A stretch of DNA of 64,000 nucleotides from the NCBI GenBank assembly GCA_002415855.1, contig DIAS01000126.1, positions 39,866 to 103,865 of the forward strand. Direction: 5' to 3'. Within the stretch, counting starts at the first letter, position 1. The number at the start of each line of letters is the position of its first letter. Below, piece by piece: positions 1 through 8,816 of this stretch. Position numbers and translations under genes: made by a program. The notes below the pieces were generated by a model. The model saw only the letters and a list, made by a program, of their open reading frames with translations, did not search any database and was not told where the DNA came from. Origin of the DNA: Bacteroidales bacterium UBA5072 (lineage in GTDB: Bacteria > Bacteroidota > Bacteroidia > Bacteroidales > UBA10428).

Positions 1-1
1 G

Positions 2-922
2 GAGGACGACATCAGCCAGATTGAAGCTCCCTTTACGGGCTACACGGGTAGTTATTTCCATGAATACCGGCGATATCACTATGGGTTTCTGAAGTTGCTG
101 GCCAATCAGCAAAGGGTACAAAGTCTGTCGGATGAATACTTCAACAACTATCCAGTGTTATATTCAAATCCCGCATATGCCGATCTGTTCAACCAGGTAT
201 TCAGCAAGTACTTCATATTCCTTGGCCGGACTGAAGCAGGACAGCAGATCTATAAAGATATCAACCAGACAGGAAGTTACAGCGCTCTGAAAAAAACACT
301 CATGAAATCAGGGAATTTCAGCAATGATACCCTCACCGAACTGGTTGTGCTGAAGCAGTTGCATGATGAATTTTATGGCAGCCAGTTCTCACGGGCCGGA
401 CTGCTCAGGATTCTCGATACGCTCAGGCTTACTACGAACATTGAAGAGCATAAAAGCATTGCAAACATCATTTACCACAAGATTACGCGCCTGCTGGCCG
501 GCTTTGAGCCACCGCAATTTGAACTATATGATACGGACAATAAACTGGTCAGGCTCTCTGATTACAGGGGCAAATATGTCTACCTGAACTTCTGTACCTG
601 CCAGAGTTACACTTGTCTGAACGAGTTCAGCATGCTGGTCGATCTAAATAAACAATTCGGTGACAAGCTCTCCATCGTGACAATCGCTACGGATCCCATG
701 GAAGAATTGCTCCGGCAATTCCTGTCGAGAAATAAGTACAACTGGAAATTCCTCCACTATGACAACCAGCCTGATATTCTTAAAGAATATGATATCAGGG
801 CATTCCCGACATATTTCCTGATCGGGCCGGATGGCAAACTGATCTATTCGCCAGCGCTTTCCCCGGCCGAGAACTTCGGGCAGAGATTATTCGAGGTCAT
901 GAGAGCCAAGGGAGATTTATAA
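2..922 (+). CDS. TlpA-like thioredoxin-fold protein (5' end missing)
   Basis: The frame is open from the first bases of the window, so the true start lies outside; 306 residues are visible. The C-terminal half (from about base 510) reads like the TlpA/AhpC-TSA family: F-E-L-Y-D-T-D-N-K-x-V-x-L-S-D-Y-R-G-K, then a beta strand, the redox site, and a cis-proline segment (AFPTYFLIGPDGKL). Such proteins are usually periplasmic or lipid-anchored thiol oxidoreductases. The active site is odd: where the family has W-C-x-P-C this protein has C-T-C-Q-S-Y-T-C (bases 593-616), so the first catalytic Cys aligns with Ser while the second Cys is kept and two Cys lie just before. The N-terminal part is helical and unrecognised. 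It ends six bases inside the convergent Nudix gene. Fold call is firm; redox activity is uncertain. Confidence 0.75.
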   Translation, partial: EDDISQIEAPFTGYTGSYFHEYRRYHYGFLKLLANQQRVQSLSDEYFNNYPVLYSNPAYADLFNQVFSKYFIFLGRTEAGQQIYKDINQTGSYSALKKTLMKSGNFSNDTLTELVVLKQLHDEFYGSQFSRAGLLRILDTLRLTTNIEEHKSIANIIYHKITRLLAGFEPPQFELYDTDNKLVRLSDYRGKYVYLNFCTCQSYTCLNEFSMLVDLNKQFGDKLSIVTIATDPMEELLRQFLSRNKYNWKFLHYDNQPDILKEYDIRAFPTYFLIGPDGKLIYSPALSPAENFGQRLFEVMRAKGDL

Positions 923-1531
923 AAGGTCGTTGTATTTGAGGACATCGAGGACTGCCAGGTAAGTGTTCCCGGTTATGGTTCCCAGGTCCTCCCGGCTTAT
1001 CCACCTGATCTCGGTAATATCCTCATCCAGCTGTGGGATGGGTTTTTCATCACCGGGGTATACCATTTCAAACCAGCTTGTCCTTTTTAATATGGTTTGT
1101 TCATCAATAAAATAGGAATGGTAAGTAGACAACATGGGATTGACAATCTCAAGACCGTGCAGACCGCATTCCTCTGTGACCTCTCTGATGGCAGCCTGTT
1201 CAAATGTTTCATTGCGGTTGACCTTCCCTTTTGGCAAATCCCATTTTCCGCGCCTTTTCATGATCAGGTATTTCCCTTCATTGTCGCGGACCAGTCCTCC
1301 TGCCGCATACACCTGCTGGAAACACGATTTGAACCGTTCCCGCAACTCATCAATATCATGGTGGAATATGAATAAGGTATCGATACGTTTCAGCTTCCAA
1401 TAGAATGCAATGAGTTCTTTCAGGTCATCCACATTCCGGTACTTATAGAATAAGCCATGCCTCAGCTGAAAGTTCCGTATGAAGTCATCCGTCAGTAGTA
1501 CAATCCTCTCGTTAAAAAAAACTTTGTACAT
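917..1531 (-). CDS. Nudix hydrolase
   Basis: A 204-residue protein with a complete Nudix box at residues 102-124 (G-x5-E-x7-R-E-x2-E-E-x-G, ending REVTEECGL), which binds the metal for hydrolysis of nucleoside diphosphates linked to another group. The first 70 residues form an extra N-terminal segment. The substrate cannot be read from sequence. The start is only seven bases from the divergent pyrE start, so the promoters of the two genes must lie inside each other's coding or leader regions. The stop overlaps the convergent thioredoxin-fold gene by six bases. Housecleaning of damaged nucleotides is a family-level inference. Confidence 0.88.
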   Translation of the reverse strand: MYKVFFNERIVLLTDDFIRNFQLRHGLFYKYRNVDDLKELIAFYWKLKRIDTLFIFHHDIDELRERFKSCFQQVYAAGGLVRDNEGKYLIMKRRGKWDLPKGKVNRNETFEQAAIREVTEECGLHGLEIVNPMLSTYHSYFIDEQTILKRTSWFEMVYPGDEKPIPQLDEDITEIRWISREDLGTITGNTYLAVLDVLKYNDLL

Positions 1532-1538
1532 TTACCAC

Positions 1539-2180
1539 ATGAAAAATAATGAAAATACCATCGCGAGCTTATTGTTACAATGCAAGGCCATTAAACTTAA
1601 TCCTGAAAAGCCCTTCCATTGGGCCTCAGGCTGGTTATCACCTATATATTGCGACAACCGTAAAACATTGGCTTACCCTGATATACGAAACTTGATCAAA
1701 TATAGTTTTGCAGATTTAATAAAAGAAAAATACTTTTCAACAGAGGCAATTGCAGGCGTTGCTACTGGCGCAATAGCACAGGGTGCCCTTGTGGCCGACA
1801 TGCTGGGTTTGCCATTTATGTATGTTCGTTCTGAAGCCAAGGGCCATGGCCTTGAAAACCTGATTGAGGGAGATCCCAAGCCGGGTCAGAAGGTTGTTGT
1901 GATTGAAGACCTTATTTCTACAGGCGGGAGCAGTCTCAAAGCTGTTAATGCTTTGAGGCAGTGCGGCTGTGAAGTTCTTGGTATGGCAGCTGTTTTTACC
2001 TATGGCTTTCCCGGGGCTCAGGAGAGCTTTAAACAAGCCGCCTGCACCCTTTATACGCTGAGCAATTATGAAGCCATGTTGGAACTTGCCCTGGAAACAG
2101 GGTACATAAAGAAGGAAAACATGGAGACACTTAGCGAGTGGAGGCATTCGCCGGAAACCTGGGGGAGAAACCTGCAATAG
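1539..2180 (+). CDS. pyrE: Orotate phosphoribosyltransferase
   Basis: This 213-residue enzyme joins orotate to PRPP to form orotidine 5'-phosphate in cytosolic pyrimidine synthesis. It shows the PRPP-binding loop VVVIEDLISTGGSS and the preceding YVRSEAKGHG segment typical of OPRTases, and N-terminal KPFHWASGW. An in-frame upstream ATG at 1479 would add 20 residues but lies inside the divergent Nudix gene; the ATG at 1539 matches normal family length and follows ACTTTG (1521-1526), a near match to the phylum's -7 element, giving a very short leader. The next gene, an SRPBCC protein, follows after 19 bases and is probably cotranscribed. Confidence 0.95.
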   Translation: MKNNENTIASLLLQCKAIKLNPEKPFHWASGWLSPIYCDNRKTLAYPDIRNLIKYSFADLIKEKYFSTEAIAGVATGAIAQGALVADMLGLPFMYVRSEAKGHGLENLIEGDPKPGQKVVVIEDLISTGGSSLKAVNALRQCGCEVLGMAAVFTYGFPGAQESFKQAACTLYTLSNYEAMLELALETGYIKKENMETLSEWRHSPETWGRNLQ

Positions 2181-2199
2181 AGCCATTAAGAAAAAACTT

Positions 2200-2610
2200 A
2201 TGTTAAAACTTGAAAGCAAAAACGGCACCGCAAATGGCAGTCAGTTGGCTGTTTATCAATACCTTTCCAATTTCAGGAATTTTGCCCACATGCTCCCTGC
2301 AGAGCAGCTCAACAACCTGGAGGTTACCGGTGATACAATCCGGTTTGCGATCAGCGGGTTAGGAATGATCGGGTTAAAATTAAGCGAAAAAAAGCCATAC
2401 GAGCAGTTCGTTGTCAGGGGAACCGAGGACAGCTCTGCGGATTTCACCATCTGGGTCAATATTGCAGCGGAATCTGAAAGGCAATCAAGGGTAAATCTTG
2501 TTCTGGAGGCCAATCTCAATATGTTTATCGAAATGATGGCCAGGGGGCCACTGCAAAAGTTTGCAGATATGATTATTGATAAGATTACCGCATTGGAGTT
2601 TAAGGAATAA
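2200..2610 (+). CDS. SRPBCC-fold (START-like) protein
   Basis: A 136-residue cytosolic-looking protein without signal peptide. The pattern of an N-terminal strand, two short helices (Y-Q-Y-L-S-N-F-R-N-F, L-P-A-E-Q), alternating beta strands and a long C-terminal helix (GPLQKFADMIIDKITAL) fits the SRPBCC/polyketide-cyclase fold, which forms a hydrophobic ligand cavity. It follows pyrE closely and is probably in the same transcript, a pairing I recall from other Bacteroidota genomes. Neither ligand nor catalytic residues are evident, and a link to pyrimidine metabolism is only suggested by position. Confidence 0.72.
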   Translation: MLKLESKNGTANGSQLAVYQYLSNFRNFAHMLPAEQLNNLEVTGDTIRFAISGLGMIGLKLSEKKPYEQFVVRGTEDSSADFTIWVNIAAESERQSRVNLVLEANLNMFIEMMARGPLQKFADMIIDKITALEFKE

Positions 2611-2654
2611 CAGTCAGGAACTTCCGCATGAAAGACCGGCTTTGGCTGTGAAAA

Positions 2655-3413
2655 TTATGTGATAAACGTAATTTCTTTAAAGCCATAGTGCCTTAGCGTG
2701 CCATCATGTCGCAATACCATCAGTTCTCCCGATTCCGCCACATCTATGATTCTTCCTTCAAAGGTACCGGATGAATCACTGTAGGTTGCCCATTTATTCA
2801 ATCCAAGGAGATTATTCAGATACCTGGTCTTAATTTCAGGGAACCGTTCACTGTATAAGAGGGCAATGTGGCCATTCAGTGAGTGCAATAAACCAGCCAA
2901 CATGTCTGGAATATCAAAATCGCGGCCGACAGCATTTCGGAGGGAGGCTGGATTTGGTATGCCAGGCGGGAATTCCCGCTGGTTAACATTCACACCGATA
3001 CCCACAACCGAAGTACGCAGGTTTCTGTCAAGTATAGAATTCTCAATGAGGATTCCCGCCACTTTTTGTCCCCTGAGCAGGATATCATTTGGCCATTTGA
3101 TGGTAACAGGTTGTGCAAAAGGTAAAAGAAAATCGAGGAGGGCATTGGAAACACACATGCTGAGGTAAAACTGGCGCTCCGCTTGCAAAAATTCAGGGCG
3201 AAGAACAACACTGAGCAGGAGATTGCATCCGGCATCGCTGACCCAACTGTTACCTCCCTGTCCCTTACCATGTGTCTGATGACCTGCCAAAATTACAGTG
3301 CCCTCTTTCACCTGGGTGCTTCTTAGCAGTTGTGCTGCATAAATATTTGTCGAATCCACCGATTCAAGTTGTATCAAGGGATTCCCTATTGTAATATTTT
3401 TCATTTCAGTCAT
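2655..3413 (-). CDS. birA: Biotin--[acetyl-CoA-carboxylase] ligase
   Basis: A 252-residue group I biotin protein ligase that activates biotin with ATP and attaches it to a lysine of carboxyl-carrier proteins. Visible motifs: the adenylate-binding loop HQTHGKGQGGNSWVS (canonical GRGRxGRxW, here with Lys and Gln at the arginine positions), IKWPNDILL, and KVAGILIEN. There is no N-terminal winged helix, so it should not act as a biotin repressor. It converges with the SRPBCC gene and is divergent from rsfS. Confidence 0.92.
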   Translation of the reverse strand: MTEMKNITIGNPLIQLESVDSTNIYAAQLLRSTQVKEGTVILAGHQTHGKGQGGNSWVSDAGCNLLLSVVLRPEFLQAERQFYLSMCVSNALLDFLLPFAQPVTIKWPNDILLRGQKVAGILIENSILDRNLRTSVVGIGVNVNQREFPPGIPNPASLRNAVGRDFDIPDMLAGLLHSLNGHIALLYSERFPEIKTRYLNNLLGLNKWATYSDSSGTFEGRIIDVAESGELMVLRHDGTLRHYGFKEITFIT

Positions 3414-3543
3414 GTATTGAATAAGGAGATCTTAAAGGGTCCTCTTTGGTATTGTAATTGTTACAAGAAAAATAGTGATAATATTTTACATGCACGTCAT
3501 AAATACAAAGGTTGTTGAACCGCAGACGAATGGATAAATTCAC

Positions 3544-3551
3544 TATTTTTG
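3544..3551 (+). promoter_or_regulatory. -7 element of rsfS promoter
   Basis: TATTTTTG matches the Bacteroidota -7 consensus TAnnTTTG and sits 8 bases before the rsfS ATG, implying a start of transcription at or next to the start codon. No good TTTG -33 box is seen at the usual 19-base spacing, so this rests on one element. Confidence 0.5.
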
Positions 3552-3559
3552 TACCTTGA

Positions 3560-3934
3560 ATGTTAAAACAAGAAGGATTGGGAAATACCGGGCAATTGCT
3601 GCAATACATCATCGAGGGTATACTGGAGAAGAAAGGGAAAGAAGTAATCAATATCGACTTGAGAAAACTGGATTATGCAGCCTGTGATAACTTCGTAATC
3701 TGCCACGGGGAATCGGGGACACAGGTTAAAGCATTGGCGGGATCAGTAGAGGATAAGGTGGAGGAAAAGCTTGGATTGCGGGTAAAGCACAGGGAGGGAC
3801 TTGAAAACGCAAGCTGGATATTGCTCGATTATGGTGACATTGTTGCACACATTTTTGTAAAGGAAGCAAGGGATTATTACAAACTTGAAGATTTATGGGG
3901 AGATGCGGACATCAACCTGATACAGGAAGATTAA
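3560..3934 (+). CDS. rsfS: Ribosome silencing factor RsfS
   Basis: A 124-residue protein of the RsfS/Iojap family, which binds ribosomal protein uL14 and blocks subunit joining when nutrients are scarce. Family features seen are the D-N-F-V-I-C-H-G segment, the H-R-E-G-L-E-N-A-S-W stretch followed by ILLDYGDIVAHIF, and the C-terminal Y-Y-x-L-E-D-L-W-G-D. It heads a probable operon with ftsH (13-base gap), cdsA and psd. Confidence 0.95.
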   Translation: MLKQEGLGNTGQLLQYIIEGILEKKGKEVINIDLRKLDYAACDNFVICHGESGTQVKALAGSVEDKVEEKLGLRVKHREGLENASWILLDYGDIVAHIFVKEARDYYKLEDLWGDADINLIQED

Positions 3935-3947
3935 TACGTTAAAAAGC

Positions 3948-6038
3948 ATGGAAGAAAATAACAAAGATCTGAAACAAAAAGCTGAAGAGGAAAAGAATAA
4001 CAACGGGTCAAAGCCCCCGGGAAACAATATGCTGGGCAACAAGAAACCCCGGTTTAATGCCATGTGGATCTATGCCATAATTGGTGTTGCCATCATACTG
4101 ATTTATTTTTTTGATTCAGGCCAGGGACCAGTGGCAATTGACTGGAAGTTTTTCCAGAATGAATTGCTATTGAAGAAGGAAATTCAGAAGATTCTTGTTG
4201 TAAACGAACAGCACGCTGATATTTATATCAAGGAGGAGTACCTGAATCAGCCAAAGCACCAGAAGAACTTTACCAAAGGATTGAACGCCTTTACCAAAGC
4301 AGGGCCACACTATACCATGCCGGTAGGGTCAAATGATATTTTCAAGAAGATGCTGGATGACGCCCAGGCAGGAATGCCTGAAGCCGACAGGATTTATCCC
4401 GAATTCGTTCGTAAAAGAACGTTTGGCGACACTTTTGTGATTTTATTGCCCATCCTTGCCTTAGTAATTCTTTACCTGGTTATTTTCAGAAGAATGGGTG
4501 GTGCCGGTGGTTCCGGAGGTGGAACCAACATTTTTAACGTCGGGAAATCCAAGGCCCGGATATTCGACAAGGATGAAAATATCAGGCTCGATTTTAAAGA
4601 TGTAGCCGGTTTGGAAGAAGCAAAAATGGAAGTCAAGGAAATCGTGGACTTTCTTAAGAAGCCTAAAAAATATACTGATCTGGGCGGAAAAATACCCAAA
4701 GGAGCGCTACTGGTAGGACCTCCGGGGACAGGTAAGACCTTGCTGGCAAAGGCTGTTGCCGGGGAAGCACATGTGCCTTTCTTTTCACTGTCGGGATCCG
4801 ATTTCGTGGAGATGTTCGTAGGCGTAGGAGCATCCAGGGTGCGCGATCTGTTTAAGCAAGCCAAGGAAAAAGCACCTTGTATTGTTTTTATCGATGAAAT
4901 TGATGCCATTGGCCGGGCAAGGGGGAGGAATCCCAATCTGGGAGCCAATGATGAGCGTGAGAATACGCTAAATCAATTGCTGACTGAAATGGACGGGTTT
5001 GCCTCCAACGCGGGTGTGATCATACTGGCAGCCACAAACCGGGCAGACATTCTCGACAAGGCACTGCTGCGGGCAGGTAGGTTTGACCGTCAGATTTACG
5101 TGGAATTGCCTGACTTGAATGAACGACGGGAGATCTTCAAGGTCCATCTCCGGCCTATTAAATATGAAAAGGACCTTGAGATTGAGTTTCTGGCCCGTCA
5201 GACACCGGGTTTCTCCGGCGCTGACATCGCCAATGTATGCAACGAAGCTGCTCTGATTGCGGCCAGGAAGAATAAAAAATCGGTTCAGAAGCAGGATTTC
5301 CTTGATGCCGTAGACCGGATCGTAGGTGGTCTTGAAAAGAAAAACAAAATCATTACCCTGCAGGAGAAAAAAACCATTGCCTATCATGAAGCAGGGCATG
5401 CCACTGTAAGCTGGATGCTTGAGCATGCTAGTCCCCTCGTGAAAGTCACCATCATTCCCCGGGGAAAGTCACTGGGCGCTGCCTGGTATCTTCCCGAAGA
5501 AAGGCAGATCACCACACGCGATCAGTTGCTTGAGGAAATGACGGCAACGCTTGGCGGAAGGGCTGCTGAAGAAATAACTTTTGGCAAGGTTTCGACAGGT
5601 GCACTGAATGATCTTGAGCGCATTACCAAGCAGGCTTATGCCATGGTTACCTATTTCGGACTTAGCGAAAAGATCGGTAACCTGAGCTTTTATGATTCAT
5701 CAGGGCAAAACGATTACTTTTTTCAGCGGCCATACAGTGACAAGACTGCTGAACTGATTGATAAAGAAGCCAAGGAGATTATTGATTCACAGTATGTCCG
5801 TGCCATCGGTATTCTCAATGAGCATAAGGAAGGCTTAATTCAGCTGGCAGAGCAACTGCTTGAAAAGGAAGTGATATTTACGGAGGACCTGGAAAAGATC
5901 TTCGGCAAAAGGAAATTTACAGTGGAAATGCCAGAGAAACCAAAAAAAAGCAGGAAAACAGGTAAGACAACCGGACCGGCAGGTTCAAAGAAATCCAAAC
6001 TTGCCAAGGATCCGGAAAAGGTCAAACAATCTGCCTAA
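3948..6038 (+). CDS. ftsH: ATP-dependent zinc metalloprotease FtsH
   Basis: A 696-residue inner-membrane AAA+ protease that degrades misfolded membrane proteins and short-lived regulators. Domains in order: a short charged N-terminus, transmembrane helix 1 (about 39-56), a periplasmic domain, transmembrane helix 2 (about 162-181), a glycine-rich linker, the AAA domain with Walker A GPPGTGKT (257-264) and Walker B VFIDEID (313-319), the second region of homology with its arginine fingers (LLRAGRFDR), and the M41 peptidase domain with HEAGH at 480-484 and the third zinc ligand Asp in TGALNDLERIT. The lysine-rich tail after about residue 660 is likely disordered. All key residues are present. 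Confidence 0.97.
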   Translation: MEENNKDLKQKAEEEKNNNGSKPPGNNMLGNKKPRFNAMWIYAIIGVAIILIYFFDSGQGPVAIDWKFFQNELLLKKEIQKILVVNEQHADIYIKEEYLNQPKHQKNFTKGLNAFTKAGPHYTMPVGSNDIFKKMLDDAQAGMPEADRIYPEFVRKRTFGDTFVILLPILALVILYLVIFRRMGGAGGSGGGTNIFNVGKSKARIFDKDENIRLDFKDVAGLEEAKMEVKEIVDFLKKPKKYTDLGGKIPKGALLVGPPGTGKTLLAKAVAGEAHVPFFSLSGSDFVEMFVGVGASRVRDLFKQAKEKAPCIVFIDEIDAIGRARGRNPNLGANDERENTLNQLLTEMDGFASNAGVIILAATNRADILDKALLRAGRFDRQIYVELPDLNERREIFKVHLRPIKYEKDLEIEFLARQTPGFSGADIANVCNEAALIAARKNKKSVQKQDFLDAVDRIVGGLEKKNKIITLQEKKTIAYHEAGHATVSWMLEHASPLVKVTIIPRGKSLGAAWYLPEERQITTRDQLLEEMTATLGGRAAEEITFGKVSTGALNDLERITKQAYAMVTYFGLSEKIGNLSFYDSSGQNDYFFQRPYSDKTAELIDKEAKEIIDSQYVRAIGILNEHKEGLIQLAEQLLEKEVIFTEDLEKIFGKRKFTVEMPEKPKKSRKTGKTTGPAGSKKSKLAKDPEKVKQSA

Positions 6039-6074
6039 ACAGTCAGAAGCATAGCATCCTAAAGATTCCTAAGC

Positions 6075-6896
6075 TTGAGAAACCTAATACAACGAACTCT
6101 TTCAGGCATTGTATACCTGATATTGATTATCGGATCCCTCTTTCTCGGGAAGTATTTGTTTGCTGCTGTTTTCCTCCTTATCTGTATAATGGCCCTTGTT
6201 GAGTTCTATAACCTGACAGGGCTGTCACGGGAATCGATGTATGTAATCCCCGGAGTGACAGCGGCAGGCTTGCTATTCATCCTTTCGTTCCTTGTTGCAT
6301 CCCGTACAGCTGGTTTCCAATGGCTGTCCTTATCCGTTTTGGTGCCTGTTCTCCTGTTCATCGCGGCCTTGTATTCGAAGAAACCCGACCTGATCAAAGG
6401 TCTTGCTGTTACTTTTCTGGGCATAGGGTACATCGTGATCCCTTTGTCGGTCATGAATTACCTTGTATTTCCCGCGTGCAGCAATAATGGTTATACACAC
6501 CGTGTTGTGCTGGGAATTCTGGCGTTTGTCTGGATTAACGATACAGGGGCATACCTTGCCGGTACCTTGCTGGGACACCATAAACTGTTCCCGCGGATTT
6601 CACCCAAGAAATCATGGGAAGGACTGATCGGGGGGGCATTCCTGACCCTGATACCGGCATTCTGGATGCATGACGTGATGGGGATTCTGACAAAAACTGA
6701 CTGGATCGTTCTGGCCTGCATTGCATCATGTTTCGGAGTTTATGGGGACCTCAGCGAATCATGGATCAAACGTATCGCCGACAAGAAAGACTCCGGCTCC
6801 ATTATGCCTGGCCATGGCGGCGTACTTGACAGGATCGACTCCATACTTTTTGTGATGCCGGTTTCCTTTATATATTTGGTTATAGCAGGTAAGTAA
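6075..6896 (+). CDS. cdsA: Phosphatidate cytidylyltransferase
   Basis: A 273-residue multi-pass membrane enzyme making CDP-diacylglycerol from phosphatidate and CTP. It carries the full family signature near the C-terminus: S-W-I-K-R-x4-K-D-S-G-S-x2-P-G-H-G-G-V-L-D-R-I-D-S, with the metal-binding aspartates. The start is taken as TTG at 6075 (no in-frame ATG nearby gives a normal N-terminus; the sequence MRNLIQRTLSG resembles other Bacteroidota CdsA starts). It lies between ftsH and psd, and with psd supplies two steps of phosphatidylethanolamine synthesis; the serine transferase pssA is not in this window. Confidence 0.93.
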   Translation: MRNLIQRTLSGIVYLILIIGSLFLGKYLFAAVFLLICIMALVEFYNLTGLSRESMYVIPGVTAAGLLFILSFLVASRTAGFQWLSLSVLVPVLLFIAALYSKKPDLIKGLAVTFLGIGYIVIPLSVMNYLVFPACSNNGYTHRVVLGILAFVWINDTGAYLAGTLLGHHKLFPRISPKKSWEGLIGGAFLTLIPAFWMHDVMGILTKTDWIVLACIASCFGVYGDLSESWIKRIADKKDSGSIMPGHGGVLDRIDSILFVMPVSFIYLVIAGK

Positions 6897-6915
6897 GAAC
6901 ATTAATCTTATCGTC

Positions 6916-7572
6916 ATGAGGATACACAAAGAAGGATTTGCCATATTGCTGTTGACACTTATCGTGGTCGCCAGCCTGAACATTGTTTTTTACTGGCTTA
7001 TCAGGAATCACATCTGGCAAACAGTGCTTATTGTCCTGAGCGTGATCATGTTCCTGCTTGTAGTCTGGTTCTTCAGGAATCCGGAACGGAGTGTAATTCC
7101 TGATGAGGCGGTCATCCTTTGTCCGGCCGACGGCAAAGTTGTTGTGATTGAGGAAGTGGTGGAAAGCGAATATTTTAAGGACAAACGGTTGCAGGTTTCC
7201 GTATTCATGTCACCGTTAAATGTACATGTAAACCGGTATCCTGTCAGTGGCCTCGTCAGCTATTTCAGGTACCATCCAGGCAAATACCTGGTGGCCTGGC
7301 ATCCCAAATCGTCTGCACTGAATGAAAGATCTACCGTGGTTATCAGAGATGTAAAAGGACGGGAGATCCTCGTCCGACAAATCGCCGGTGCTGTTGCCAG
7401 GCGTATAGTGCCCTATGCAGTGCAGGGTGAACAGGTAACACAGGGAGATGAACTCGGATTTATCAAGTTTGGTTCCCGTGTCGATCTGTTTCTTCCGCCA
7501 GATACAAAGATTGCAGTTAAGCTGGGGGATAAAGTCACAGGGAACCGAACGGTAATCGGAAGCTGGCAGTAG
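6916..7572 (+). CDS. psd: Phosphatidylserine decarboxylase family protein
   Basis: A 218-residue short (archaeal-type) phosphatidylserine decarboxylase, which makes phosphatidylethanolamine. Two N-terminal transmembrane helices (about 8-28 and 33-52) precede the catalytic domain. The self-cleavage and pyruvoyl-forming site is the Gly-Ser pair at 186-187 in GFIKFGSRVD; cleavage would yield a large beta and small alpha chain. His residues in PLNVHVNRYPVSG fit the catalytic segment. It is 19 bases downstream of cdsA. Confidence 0.93.
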   Translation: MRIHKEGFAILLLTLIVVASLNIVFYWLIRNHIWQTVLIVLSVIMFLLVVWFFRNPERSVIPDEAVILCPADGKVVVIEEVVESEYFKDKRLQVSVFMSPLNVHVNRYPVSGLVSYFRYHPGKYLVAWHPKSSALNERSTVVIRDVKGREILVRQIAGAVARRIVPYAVQGEQVTQGDELGFIKFGSRVDLFLPPDTKIAVKLGDKVTGNRTVIGSWQ

Positions 7573-7617
7573 CAGTGCAGTATGAGCACAACAGCTACTG
7601 CATATGCCTCTGCCTGG

Positions 7618-8805
7618 TCAGATGACTTTCAGCTCCTTCCCTACCTTAATAAATGATGCAATTGCTTTATCAAGGTTCTCACGCGTGTGTGCAGCCGATA
7701 GCTGAACGCGTATCCGGGCTTCTCCTTTCGGTACCACCGGGTAATAAAATCCGATCACATATATCCCTTCGTTGAGGAGGCGGGCTGCGAAATCCTGTGA
7801 AAGGCGCGCATCAAACAACATTATCGCAACGATCGCTGATCTTGAAGGTTTGATGGTAAAACCGGCCCGGATGATCTCATTTCTGAAAAAATCGGTATTT
7901 TGGTGCAGTTTGTCCTGCAGTTCAGTTGTTTCACGCATCATGTCGAACATGGCGATCCCGGCCTTTGTGATCATGGGAGGCAGCGAATTAGAAAAAAGAT
8001 AAGGACGTGAGCGCTGCCGGAGCATTTCAATAATTTCCTTTCGCCCTGTGGTAAAACCGCCGATAGCACCGCCGAAGGCCTTTCCTAATGTACCGGTGAT
8101 GATATCCACTTCTCCGCGGATATTGTACAATTCCGTGACACCCCTTCCGGTATTGCCAACCACGCCAGCAGAATGGCATTCATCAACCATGACCAGGGCA
8201 TCGTATTTTCGGGCCAGTTCGCAGATCTTATCCACCGGTGCAACATTGCCATCCATGCTAAACACGCCGTCGGTTACAATAATTCTGAAACGATTGGTAC
8301 TGGCTTTTTTGAGCTGTTCTTCAAGATCTGCCATGTCGGCATTGGCATACCGGTAACGCTGTGCTTTGCTGAGCCGCACGCCATCAATTATGGACGCATG
8401 GTTAAGGCTGTCGGAAATAATGGCATCCTCTTCTCCCAGCAAGGGTTCAAATACACCGCCATTGGCATCAAAGCAGGCAGCATACAGGATGGTGTCCTCA
8501 GTTCCAAAAAAATCCGCAATCTTCTCCTCCAGCACCTTGTGCAGATCAGTGGTTCCACAGATGAACCGCACTGAAGACATGCCGTAACCGTGGGTATCGA
8601 GCGCCTCACGGGCAGCTTTCATCAGCACAGGATGTGAAGACAATCCGAGGTAGTTGTTGGCACAGAAGTTCAGTACCTCTTTACCATCAGCAAGCCTGAT
8701 AAGTGCATCCTGGGGCGATACAATGGTGCGTTCCCTTTTATAAAGGCCGGCTTCCTCAATTGCTTTCAGTTCCTGCTGCAGGTGATTCTTGATTTTCCCG
8801 TACAT
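7618..8805 (-). CDS. kbl: Glycine C-acetyltransferase (2-amino-3-ketobutyrate CoA ligase)
   Basis: A 395-residue PLP enzyme of the alpha-oxoamine synthase family. It cleaves 2-amino-3-ketobutyrate with CoA into glycine and acetyl-CoA. The PLP lysine is K242 in TGTLGKAFGG; other PLP contacts are in VMVDECHSAGVVG (D208, H211) and SLNHASIIDG. The NFCANNYLGLSSHP segment near residue 47 is typical of Kbl. It lies 11 bases downstream of the threonine dehydrogenase on the same strand, so the pair forms the two-step threonine-to-glycine route, which supports Kbl over the related BioF or HemA. Confidence 0.94.
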   Translation of the reverse strand: MYGKIKNHLQQELKAIEEAGLYKRERTIVSPQDALIRLADGKEVLNFCANNYLGLSSHPVLMKAAREALDTHGYGMSSVRFICGTTDLHKVLEEKIADFFGTEDTILYAACFDANGGVFEPLLGEEDAIISDSLNHASIIDGVRLSKAQRYRYANADMADLEEQLKKASTNRFRIIVTDGVFSMDGNVAPVDKICELARKYDALVMVDECHSAGVVGNTGRGVTELYNIRGEVDIITGTLGKAFGGAIGGFTTGRKEIIEMLRQRSRPYLFSNSLPPMITKAGIAMFDMMRETTELQDKLHQNTDFFRNEIIRAGFTIKPSRSAIVAIMLFDARLSQDFAARLLNEGIYVIGFYYPVVPKGEARIRVQLSAAHTRENLDKAIASFIKVGKELKVI

Positions 8806-8816
8806 GGCTTATGTAA

